Below, piece by piece: positions 1-5,495 of a stretch of 6,662 nt of DNA. Position 1 is the stretch's first letter. Every line of letters begins with the position of its first letter. Position numbers and translations under genes: made by a program. The stretch covers positions 1 to 6,662 of the forward strand of contig CANGMY010000082.1 of NCBI GenBank assembly GCA_947455015.1. Reading direction: 5' to 3'. Source of the stretch: Microthrixaceae bacterium (GTDB lineage: Bacteria > Actinomycetota > Acidimicrobiia > Acidimicrobiales > Acidimicrobilacustridaceae). The notes under the pieces were generated by a model. It saw only the letters and a list, made by a program, of their open reading frames with translations. It made no database searches and was not told the origin of the DNA.

Positions 1-464
1 CCACCGTTGGCATTAAACGTGATCGCGTACTCAATCGGTGTCCAGGCTGCGAACAACGTCACATTGCCGGCAGTGTTGTAATTCGCACTATTTGCGAATG
101 CAACTGTTCCCGCTGCAGTTGTTGACCAACCAGCGAACGTATAACCAGCACGAGTGAACGTGTTCGCAGTAAGAGTTCGACCAGCCACGGTGAAGGTCAT
201 CGCTGCCATGGTCCCCGCACCACCATTGGCGTTAAACGTGACTGTGTAGGTCACTGCTGTCCACACCGCATACAGGGTTACGTTGCCCGACGCCGTATAG
301 GCCGCGCTGTTGGCGTAGGCGACGGACCCCGTTGAGCTGGTCGCCCATCCCGCAAAGGCGTAACCGGAGCGAGTGAACGCATTCGCCGTCAACCCCGTGG
401 CCGTTCCTGATTTCACAACCTGATTCGCCATGACACCGGAACCACCGTTGGCATCGAACGTCAC
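1..464 (-). repeat. Tandem InlB-type repeat units in the coding sequence
   Basis: Two complete units and the beginning of a third are visible in the minus-strand frame. Unit 1 spans 464-243 (222 bases, 74 codons), unit 2 spans 242-24 (219 bases, 73 codons), and unit 3 begins at 23 and is cut by the window edge. Each unit opens with V/I-T-F-(D/N)-A-N-G-G, has G-Y-x-F-A-G-W near its middle and ends with G-N-V-T-L-(Y/F)-A-(V/A)-W. The protein motif is conserved much better than the DNA, so this looks like an old array under selection at protein level rather than a recent duplication. Confidence 0.85.
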
Positions 465-635
465 AGTGGAATTCACCGGAATCGTCGTGGTCGTCGAGGG
501 GATGACCACGACCATGTTCTGGTTTGTCTCAACTGCCCCGACCTCAGGGGTGACAGTGACCATTGCGATTCCGAGCGCGACGAAGAGAGCTACGAAGACC
601 CCGAGAAGGGCGCGTCGGACTCTGGTTGAGAACAC
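1..635 (-). CDS. Secreted InlB-type repeat protein (partial, 3' end outside window)
   Basis: The frame is open from a GTG at 635-633 to the left edge, giving about 211 visible residues with no stop. Residues 1-30 look like a signal peptide: an Arg-bearing start (RVRRALLG), a hydrophobic core (LLGVFVALGIAMVTV), and a plausible cleavage after V-G-A near residue 30. A Thr-rich linker (PSTTTTIP) follows, then tandem repeats from residue 58 of about 73-74 residues each. Each repeat shows the Listeria-Bacteroides (InlB B-repeat, Flg_new) pattern: VTFxANGG, then FTRxGYxFAGW, then GNVTLxAxW. Such repeats form small beta-rich modules in exported and surface proteins; the ligand is unknown. The frame has a TGA upstream near 729-731, so TTG codons at 713 or 686 are alternative starts. 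GTG 635 is preferred because it places the signal peptide at the N-terminus. The C-terminal anchor or any catalytic domain lies outside the window. It is divergent from the DUF6457 gene. The family call is confident; the exact start is less so. Confidence 0.85.
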   Translation of the reverse strand, partial: MFSTRVRRALLGVFVALFVALGIAMVTVTPEVGAVETNQNMVVVIPSTTTTIPVNSTVTFDANGGSGVMANQVVKSGTATGLTANAFTRSGYAFAGWATSSTGSVAYANSAAYTASGNVTLYAVWTAVTYTVTFNANGGAGTMAAMTFTVAGRTLTANTFTRAGYTFAGWSTTAAGTVAFANSANYNTAGNVTLFAAWTPIEYAITFNANG

Positions 636-638
636 TCG

Positions 639-650
639 GGCGGAACCGCC
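639..650 (-). promoter_or_regulatory. Small hairpin covering the likely ribosome binding site of the repeat-protein gene
   Basis: The sequence GGCGGAACCGCC is a short inverted repeat (arms GGCGG and CCGCC). On the minus-strand transcript it lies immediately before the GTG start at 635. Its GGCGG arm is also the only Shine-Dalgarno-like run at a suitable distance (about 10 bases). If the stem forms, it would mask the binding site and dampen translation. A stem this short may be chance. Confidence 0.25.
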
Positions 651-694
651 TAGTTGGACAAAATTTCTTCCCTCTAAATCTTCCAAGACCAGGT

Positions 695-711
695 GAACAC
701 TGGCCGAACAC
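695..711. promoter_or_regulatory. Direct repeat GAACAC x2, possible operator
   Basis: GAACAC occurs at 695-700 and again at 706-711, an 11-base period close to one helical turn. A third copy at 630-635 overlaps the GTG start of the minus-strand gene. Helically phased direct repeats in a divergent promoter region can bind a regulator, but a hexamer repeated this few times could be coincidence. Confidence 0.2.
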
Positions 712-762
712 AAAGCGACGAGAAAGCGTCATGGGCACGAATCCTGACCATGCGATTCCGCC

Positions 763-775
763 TACGATCGGCCCA
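763..775 (+). promoter_or_regulatory. -10 element of a probable leaderless promoter for the DUF6457 gene
   Basis: TACGAT at 763-768 fits the bacterial -10 pattern TANNNT. It ends six bases before the A of the ATG at 775, the spacing expected if transcription starts at that A. No Shine-Dalgarno-like purine run precedes the ATG (the bases before it are ATCGGCCC), which fits a leaderless mRNA, a common arrangement in actinobacteria. I see no good -35 hexamer at 17 bases, though actinobacterial promoters often have weak -35 elements. Confidence 0.45.
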
Positions 776-987
776 TGGACGCACAGGAATGGCTCACCAC
801 GTTTGCCGACCGGCTCGGCCTCGGCCCGCTCGCACAAGCAGACATCGACGCTCTTCTCGACCTCGCCAGCGTTGCCGCACACACCTCGGAACGCCTTGCC
901 GCGCCCCTCACATGCTTCCTTGTTGGACGTTCTGGCATCTCCCCCGCAGAGGCCAAAGCCATCGCCGACGAAATCGCCGCTGCCTAA
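775..987 (+). CDS. DUF6457 domain-containing small protein
   Basis: This 70-residue acidic, probably all-helical protein matches what I remember of the DUF6457 family. That family has an N-terminal amphipathic helix (EWLTTFADRLGL), then D-I-D-A-L-L-D-L-A-x-x-A-A-H-x-x-E-R, then A-A-P-L-x-x-F-L-x-G, and an Ala-rich C-terminal helix. The function of the family is unknown. In actinobacteria it is often found near or fused to molybdenum-cofactor genes, but no such gene is present here. There is no signal peptide or membrane segment. The length is close to that of stand-alone members. The ATG at 775 is chosen because it begins the conserved region and is preceded by a -10 element at leaderless spacing. 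It is the only supported plus-strand gene and converges on the DUF4031 gene, with 41 bases between their stops. Confidence 0.8.
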   Translation: MDAQEWLTTFADRLGLGPLAQADIDALLDLASVAAHTSERLAAPLTCFLVGRSGISPAEAKAIADEIAAA

Positions 988-1000
988 ACAGGTCCAACTG

Positions 1001-1021
1001 TCCACCGCTTCGGGTTGTGGA
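1001..1021. terminator. Weak inverted repeat between convergent genes, possible bidirectional terminator
   Basis: Arms TCCAC (1001-1005) and GTGGA (1017-1021) flank an 11-base interior that contains a TTCG. The element sits in the 41-base gap between the stop of the DUF6457 gene (987) and the stop of the DUF4031 gene (1029), where terminators for both are expected. The stem is only five solid base pairs and no U-tract follows on either strand, so the assignment rests mainly on position. Confidence 0.25.
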
Positions 1022-1028
1022 ACAAGGT

Positions 1029-1331
1029 CTAGGTAGCCATGCGCCGATGCTCGGCAGAAGTATTGAGTCTTGAGCCCGATCGCGTTCGACGCAGACCGGC
1101 AGTTCGTAACCTTCGCACGAGTTCGCGAGACGGAACCGATTCGGCCCCCAACGCGATCGCGCGGTCGCGGTAGTCAGTGGGCACGTCGTAGTGGTCGCCC
1201 TGGAACGCACGACGCGGAATGCCAAGTTGTTCAGCAAACGCGTGGAGTTCCTCGAAACTTGTATCGCTCACGAGATGCGCCCACTTCCGGCCTTCAAACG
1301 GCCAAATCGCGGCATCGACAAGAACGGTCAC
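1029..1331 (-). CDS. DUF4031 domain-containing protein
   Basis: This 100-residue protein has the features of the DUF4031 family. It opens with a short strand (TVLVDAAIWPFEGRKW), followed by H19-L-V-S-D, E-L-H-A-F-A at about 28-33, L-G-I-P-R-R-A-F, the invariant-looking D-H-Y-D-V-P (46-51), and E-L-V-R-R-L-R at 70-76. A variable basic tail of about 20 residues follows. The conserved His, Asp and Tyr residues suggest a metal or ligand site, but the biochemical function is unknown. There is no signal peptide, so it is presumably cytoplasmic. The GTG start at 1331 overlaps the TGA of gluQ by four bases (GTGA), which indicates translational coupling and also fixes the start. It is the last gene of the minus-strand run. 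The family is confident; the role is unknown. Confidence 0.85.
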   Translation of the reverse strand: MTVLVDAAIWPFEGRKWAHLVSDTSFEELHAFAEQLGIPRRAFQGDHYDVPTDYRDRAIALGAESVPSRELVRRLRTAGLRRTRSGSRLNTSAEHRRMAT

Positions 1332-2266
1332 GGCTCAACGCTAACGGCTAACTCTTGCGGAAGGACCCAAACGGTTCTCTGCAATTTCGCGACATCGAAA
1401 CGCTGAACGAGCTCGTCGAGTGTCGGCCGTTCTCCGCCTTCCGCCAGACCTAATGAGACGGCGAACACCGCAAGTACGTCGGCGGGGGTTCGACCCATCG
1501 ATTGCTGGTCCTCGAGCGTTACTGCGCCGTGACGCTTCGCCAGCCGTTCACCGTCGGGACCGAACACCAGCGGGACATGCACATAGGCCGGCACCGAGAG
1601 GCCAAGCACTCGTGCCAGATGAATCTGCCGCGGTGTTGTTTCTAGCAAGTCGTCGCCGCGCACAACTTCACCAATGCCCTGATCTGCGTCGTCGACGACT
1701 ACCGCAAGGTTGTAGGCCGGAGTGCCGTCAGCACGACGAATGACAAAGTCATCAACCGCGCCCTCGTAGAAACCCGCAAGCCGATCGGTAAAAGTCACTG
1801 CTGCCCCACCCGAGCGAAGACGAAGCGAAGGCGTGCGGCCCGCGGCTTCTCGTTCGGTTCGACCGGCGCGATCAAGGGTGCTGCACGTTCCTGCATATGC
1901 CCCTGTCGGACGCGCGCCGTGCGGCGCAGAGATTGACTCAATCGCTTCCGCCGAAACTTCGCGGCGCGTGCAGTAACAGGGGTACGTGAGATCCTCGGCA
2001 ATGAGGCGCTCAATCGTCGCTCTATACAACTCGGAGCGTTCCGACTGCCGCACAACATCCCCATCATGGGTGAGCCCCAACGCAGCGAGGTCACGCACCG
2101 CTGACTCCTCGTATTCGGGCCGACACGCCACCTGATCCATGTCTTCGCTACGAAACAAAAACCGCGAGCCAGAAGAACGCGCTGCTAACCACGCGACCAG
2201 TGCTGTACGGAGATTGCCGAGATGCAACGTAGCCGTTGGGCTCGGGGCGAACCTTCCGTCAGGCAC
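1328..2266 (-). CDS. gluQ: Glutamyl-Q tRNA(Asp) synthetase
   Basis: This paralogue of the glutamyl-tRNA synthetase catalytic domain activates glutamate with ATP. It attaches the glutamate to the queuosine base at position 34 of tRNA(Asp), not to the 3' end. The class-I signature is at the N-terminus: R5-F-A-P-S-P, then H15-L-G-N as the HIGH motif. A KMSKS-like loop, R-L-A-K-R-H, lies at 241-246 with K244 as the key lysine. A zinc site like that of characterised GluQ enzymes is visible as C97-x-C99 plus Y124-x3-C128. The length of 312 residues is normal for GluQ and far shorter than GltX, because the anticodon-binding domain is absent; this separates it from a true glutamyl-tRNA synthetase. 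The GTG start at 2266 lies 26 bases after the parA stop, and an in-frame TGA at 2287-2285 excludes a much longer protein. The Shine-Dalgarno is weak. The stop overlaps the DUF4031 start. Confidence 0.93.
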   Translation of the reverse strand: MPDGRFAPSPTATLHLGNLRTALVAWLAARSSGSRFLFRSEDMDQVACRPEYEESAVRDLAALGLTHDGDVVRQSERSELYRATIERLIAEDLTYPCYCTRREVSAEAIESISAPHGARPTGAYAGTCSTLDRAGRTEREAAGRTPSLRLRSGGAAVTFTDRLAGFYEGAVDDFVIRRADGTPAYNLAVVVDDADQGIGEVVRGDDLLETTPRQIHLARVLGLSVPAYVHVPLVFGPDGERLAKRHGAVTLEDQQSMGRTPADVLAVFAVSLGLAEGGERPTLDELVQRFDVAKLQRTVWVLPQELAVSVEP

Positions 2267-2292
2267 TGAAATCAGCCAATGAAATCAATCAC

Positions 2293-3039
2293 TTACAGAC
2301 GAGTTTGGATTTCGGACCACAACGCTTCGTAGGCGCGAGCAGGCTTGCTGCCCTTGCCATACGCGCCCACCGGCTCGCGATGGACACCCATGCGTTCGAT
2401 ATCGGTGGAGTTTGGAATCGTTGCATCAAGCATCTCGGGATGCGCTGTTCGAAGTTCGTTCATGAATCGGCGGTGCAGACGCTTATGGCGATCGACCATC
2501 GAGAAGAAGCCAAGGATCTTGAGTTCGCGAACCATGTCGGGATTCTCTTCGACAAACCGATCGAGCTGCTCGTAGGTGCGCAACGAAAGCGTGGTGGGAA
2601 TTGTTGGCACGAGTAGCGCGTCGGCAGCACGGAACACGCTTTCCGACGTAAGCGAAATGCTCGGCGGGCAATCAAGAAACACGTAGTCGTACTCGTCGGA
2701 CACCTGACGAAGAGCACGACGGATACGTACCAGCGGCTTCTTGGCATCGTCGAGCCAGAGGTCGAGATGGCGATAGGAAAAGTCCGCGGGTACAAGGTCG
2801 AGGTTGTCGAAGTCGGTGGCCTTGATGGCATCACCAAGTTCGAGTGAACCGCGAACGATGGCTTTTCCGCCGCCCTTCACCTTTGGCTTCACCCGGAAAT
2901 AAAACGTTGCCGCCCCCTGGGGATCGAGGTCCCAGACGAGCACGCGATTGCCATGGGCGGCAGCGACGTGAGCAAGATTCACCGCGGTTGCAGTCTTCCC
3001 GACTCCACCTTTGATGTTGTAGGTGGCAAGAACCTTCAT
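2293..3039 (-). CDS. ParA/MinD-family partitioning ATPase
   Basis: This 248-residue cytoplasmic P-loop ATPase has a deviant Walker A, K10-G-G-V-G-K15-T, whose extra lysine is typical of ParA/MinD dimer-forming ATPases. The Walker A' region is W36-D-L-D-P-Q-G, and Walker B is Y119-V-F-L-D123 followed by C-P-P. These proteins form ATP-dependent dimers on DNA or membranes and position plasmids, chromosomes or protein assemblies. There is no N-terminal DNA-binding helix-turn-helix and no ParB gene or parS-like repeats nearby, so a classical plasmid partition role is unlikely. Internal segments (F-Y-F-R-V-K-P-K-V-K-G-G-G-K at 46-59, F-S-Y-R-H-L-D-L at 87-94, F-F-S-M-V-D near 179) resemble, from memory, a ParA subgroup encoded next to CHAD proteins. 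The ATG overlaps the TGA of the CHAD gene (ATGA), so translation is probably coupled; the upstream site (AAAGAAG) is weak. Confidence 0.92.
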   Translation of the reverse strand: MKVLATYNIKGGVGKTATAVNLAHVAAAHGNRVLVWDLDPQGAATFYFRVKPKVKGGGKAIVRGSLELGDAIKATDFDNLDLVPADFSYRHLDLWLDDAKKPLVRIRRALRQVSDEYDYVFLDCPPSISLTSESVFRAADALLVPTIPTTLSLRTYEQLDRFVEENPDMVRELKILGFFSMVDRHKRLHRRFMNELRTAHPEMLDATIPNSTDIERMGVHREPVGAYGKGSKPARAYEALWSEIQTRL

Positions 3040-4589
3040 CGTTTCTTCTTTCGGGGCTCAAGTTGATCAAAGGCCCGCTGCACTTTTCGATCGTCGAAGC
3101 GACCGAAGGTTTTCGAGAATGAGGAACGGGCATCGGCACCTCGGACACCAAGTTGTTCGATGACGCCACCAATTGCCATAAGCGCGGAATGATCATCGGC
3201 CGCTACGAGCTCACCTGCGAGTTCAAGCAGTGCGTTGGCCTGTACTTCGGTGTCTTGGAATTCGCCCAACACGTCCTGCAAATCGCGCAACGGATGCAGA
3301 ATGACCGATAGAGCTTTTTCATCAAACAAGAGGGCGAAGCACTCCAGCAAATAGCGAAGTCGCTTTCCTTCTTTGCGAAGCTCGTGCATCGCAATGGCGG
3401 GTGACTTCTTTGAAATCTTCCGGCCGTTCTTTACAAGCTGGCGGTGTGCCTTCTCGATGCGGCGGAGAACAATGCGCAGTACTGGTTCGTCGGCGAGATC
3501 GGCGCAACCTGTCCAGGCATCGTCATCGGCAAGAAATGCCAGCCAAGCAGTTCCGAATTCGGCACGACGGATTGATCGCAGTTCCGCAACCATCGCTGCG
3601 TGACAGTCGGCGCGGTGCCGCAAGAGAACGTCATTGAATGAAGCGAGGTCCTCGCGACGCGACGGTGGAAGAGTCGCCGCCAGTTCTGGGAACTCAATGA
3701 GATGCACATCGGCATCGCGTGTCGGAGTGGTGACATCGCCGAGCCAGCGATATTCATGGCGAAAACGATCGCGAGATTCGGGGTCAACAACGTCATCGCC
3801 GTCTTGCAAAATTGTTCGGATTCGCCGAACCGCAACACGAAACGCGTGCAAATCTTCTGGATCGTTACCGCTCAGCACTCCTGAAAACGACTGAGTCATG
3901 GAATCGGTGAGCGTCTGGAACACAGCGCGCCATGCGCGAGCCGCCGACATTGTCGGGACGAGGGCAGCACAGTCTTTCCCACTAGATGCACCGCGTTCAC
4001 CACGAACGCCTTCCAATGCTCGTTCCTTCATTGATGTCGGCGACACAGAAAGAGCGACGCTGCGCTTCAGGGACTTCTCGAGTGCGGCAGCCTCGTCTTC
4101 ATAACCGCGCAGCGGCAACACCTCGAGCATCATCGGCAGAGCGGCGCCGTCGAGTGTCTCGGAACGATCGAAGACAACTCTCGCTGTGGTCTTCTCTTCA
4201 TCGTCGAGATACGCCAGTACTGCGATCTGCGAGTTCACCGTGGGCCCAAGAACGAGCTCGCCCCCATCGACCAATGTCGCCAACCGTGCAAACGCTGAAG
4301 CGTCAGGAAGGTCGGCAGCCGAACTCGGAGGCGTCGACGAAACGCAAGGGTCGAAAACGAGAACTCGACCTGCGGAAGCCCAAGTGAGCGAGGGCGTGCC
4401 ATCGCCTGTAGGCCGGCGGAATTCAAGTGTGGTTTCGGCACGCTCAAGGGTGCCGGTGGGCGTATCGAGCCAACTGCGCTCGCCCTCATCGAGGCTCAGA
4501 AGCCGCAAACCGAGGTGATCAGTGAGGACAGCGAGCACCGAAGCGAAATCACCAGCAGCAGTGACTTCGTAGCGACGCACCTTGCTCAC
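3036..4589 (-). CDS. CYTH-like / CHAD domain protein (probable polyphosphate-binding)
   Basis: This 517-residue soluble protein has two parts. Residues 1 to about 180 resemble a CYTH (triphosphate tunnel) fold, with W40-L-D-T-P-x-G-x-L, T-T-L-E-F-R-R at 53-59, and L-E-V-L-P-L-R-G near 155-162. The usual opening E-x-E-x-K metal and substrate signature is replaced by R-R-Y-E-V-T, so triphosphatase activity is doubtful. Residues about 215-510 form a CHAD helical domain. Its hallmark basic helices are D-P-E-D-L-H-A-F-R-V-A-V-R-R-I-R (243-258), L-G-D-V-T-T-P-T-R-D-A-D-V (283-295), M-H-E-L-R-K-E-G-K-R-L-R-Y (401-413), and L-Q-D-V-L-G-E-F-Q-D (437-446). CHAD domains bind polyphosphate through these His/Arg/Lys faces and can localise to polyphosphate granules. 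The tail is strongly basic (RKKKR). The GTG start at 4589 follows a good GGAG/GAGGG site, and an in-frame TGA at 4598-4596 rules out a longer product. The stop overlaps the parA start. Confidence 0.9.
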   Translation of the reverse strand: MSKVRRYEVTAAGDFASVLAVLTDHLGLRLLSLDEGERSWLDTPTGTLERAETTLEFRRPTGDGTPSLTWASAGRVLVFDPCVSSTPPSSAADLPDASAFARLATLVDGGELVLGPTVNSQIAVLAYLDDEEKTTARVVFDRSETLDGAALPMMLEVLPLRGYEDEAAALEKSLKRSVALSVSPTSMKERALEGVRGERGASSGKDCAALVPTMSAARAWRAVFQTLTDSMTQSFSGVLSGNDPEDLHAFRVAVRRIRTILQDGDDVVDPESRDRFRHEYRWLGDVTTPTRDADVHLIEFPELAATLPPSRREDLASFNDVLLRHRADCHAAMVAELRSIRRAEFGTAWLAFLADDDAWTGCADLADEPVLRIVLRRIEKAHRQLVKNGRKISKKSPAIAMHELRKEGKRLRYLLECFALLFDEKALSVILHPLRDLQDVLGEFQDTEVQANALLELAGELVAADDHSALMAIGGVIEQLGVRGADARSSFSKTFGRFDDRKVQRAFDQLEPRKKKR

Positions 4590-4604
4590 AAACCCTCACT
4601 CCCA

Positions 4605-4618
4605 CACATTCGAATGTG
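4605..4618. promoter_or_regulatory. Perfect 14-bp palindrome upstream of the CHAD gene, candidate operator
   Basis: CACATTCGAATGTG is a perfect two-fold palindrome with no spacer. It lies in the 63-base gap between the DUF1295 stop and the CHAD start, and its nearer edge is 15 bases from the GTG. Its symmetry and length suit a dimeric repressor site. With no loop it is not a good RNA hairpin, and no T-run follows, so it is not an obvious terminator. It does not match the actinobacterial LexA consensus as I know it. Only one copy is seen in the window. Confidence 0.4.
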
Positions 4619-4652
4619 CGATGAGGCTAGTGGTGATCCCGGTCTCGCTGGG

Positions 4653-5444
4653 TCACTTACGCGGTGGGCGCGGCAGAAATGGGCTTGTGCGACGCACGTA
4701 GTCCTCGTAGCCCGGCCGACGCTTCACCAGCGACTTCTCGAGCAGCGTGACACCGGAGACGCGACGCAGAAGGATTGTCATCACGACCGGACCAATCATG
4801 CCGAGCCAGGCCCAACCGCCAGCGCCGAGCGACACAAGGAAGATTCCCCACCACACGCTGGCATCGCCGAAGTAATTGGGATGACGGGTGTAGCGCCACA
4901 GACCACGGTCCATCACCTGACCGGCCGAAGCGGGGTCGGCTTTAAACGCTTTCAACTGCGCGTCGCCGATGGACTCGAATCCGAAACCGATCAGCCAAAC
5001 GATGGCGCCGAGCACCAGCGGTAGAACCCACCACGAAGTTCTCGTGCCGATACCGATACCGAACTGCAACGGCAGCGAGACAATCCACATGAGGATTCCC
5101 TGGAACAGATAGACCGTTCCGAGGCTGACGAGCCAGAACTTCGCCCCATGCTTCTTGCGCATGCTTTTGTAGCGATAGTCCTCACCATGGCCAACGTTGC
5201 GAATGAAAAGGTGCAATGACAGGCGCACACCCCAGATCGTGACGAACGCGAGCAAAACGCCGGTGCGGAGTGCGTCAACATGCTGATGCTGCGAAATGAA
5301 CACGACCCAGCCGACTACCACGAACCCCAATGACCAGATGGGGTCGACAATCGACGCGTTGCGTAGTGGAAGGCTCACCAACCAGGTGGAGAGCATGACG
5401 ATGGCTATTGCAAGTGCGGACCACGCGAAGACTGACCAATGCAT
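4653..5444 (-). CDS. DUF1295 family integral membrane protein (steroid 5-alpha-reductase-like)
   Basis: This 263-residue hydrophobic protein has about six or seven predicted membrane segments, at roughly residues 5-25, 35-52, 62-80, 103-125, 138-155 and 197-226. It carries family motifs of DUF1295, a relative of steroid 5-alpha reductases and isoprenylcysteine methyltransferases: V33-D-P-I-W-S, W71-G-V-R-L-S, G87-E-D-Y-R-Y, F156-E-S-I-G-D-x-Q-L, and the hallmark R-H-P-N-Y-F-G-D at 187-194. The last motif forms the cofactor-binding part of the related enzymes. Members are presumed oxidoreductases or methyltransferases acting on lipid-like substrates; the substrate here is unknown. The ATG at 5444 is preceded by AGGG at eight bases. 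A TAGGGT at 5457-5452 could alternatively be a -10 element for a leaderless start. The gene lies 51 bases after the aminotransferase stop and 63 bases before the CHAD start. Confidence 0.9.
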   Translation of the reverse strand: MHWSVFAWSALAIAIVMLSTWLVSLPLRNASIVDPIWSLGFVVVGWVVFISQHQHVDALRTGVLLAFVTIWGVRLSLHLFIRNVGHGEDYRYKSMRKKHGAKFWLVSLGTVYLFQGILMWIVSLPLQFGIGIGTRTSWWVLPLVLGAIVWLIGFGFESIGDAQLKAFKADPASAGQVMDRGLWRYTRHPNYFGDASVWWGIFLVSLGAGGWAWLGMIGPVVMTILLRRVSGVTLLEKSLVKRRPGYEDYVRRTSPFLPRPPRK

Positions 5445-5495
5445 GAGCAGAACCCTACGGGCTAGGTGTTTGTCCCGCCTGTTTTTTGGGGTAGG

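Larger units (their letters stand above)
636..774. other. Divergent intergenic region between the repeat protein and DUF6457 genes
   Basis: This is the longest non-coding stretch in the window. It contains an AT-richer segment at about 655-690, a small inverted repeat at 639-650, two GAACAC hexamers 11 bases apart at 695-700 and 706-711, and a TANNNT-type -10 element at 763-768 facing the plus-strand gene. I found no convincing -35/-10 pair for the minus-strand gene. Longer open frames crossing this region on both strands lack any recognisable protein and overlap the better-supported genes. Confidence 0.5.

Noticed and set aside
544..1036. Overlapping long open frames on both strands (544-1005 minus, 563-1036 plus, 693-1073 plus) around the DUF6457 gene
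   Set aside because: Their products are low-complexity, rich in Arg, Pro and Ser, and match no family I know. They cross the signal-peptide region of the minus-strand gene and the well-supported 775-987 gene, so they are frame shadows in GC-rich DNA.
1328..2266. Annotation of the synthetase as gltX (glutamyl-tRNA synthetase)
   Set aside because: At 312 residues it lacks the C-terminal anticodon-binding domain, and its zinc-site pattern and KMSKS-like loop fit GluQ.
2293..3039. ParA as part of a plasmid or chromosome partition locus, or evidence of an integrated plasmid
   Set aside because: No ParB gene, parS-type 16-bp palindromes, replication initiator or iterons are visible, and the neighbours are housekeeping-type genes in the same orientation.
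4515..5024. Plus-strand open frame of 169 codons opposite the CHAD and DUF1295 genes
   Set aside because: It runs antisense to the C-terminal half of the DUF1295 gene with its conserved motifs and to the 5' end of the CHAD gene. Its product has no recognisable domain.
5445..5495. Terminator between the aminotransferase and DUF1295 genes, suggested by a run of six A on the minus strand (TTTTTT at 5482-5487)
   Set aside because: No stem precedes the run, and on the coding (minus) strand it reads as A, not U, so it does not form an intrinsic terminator for these genes.
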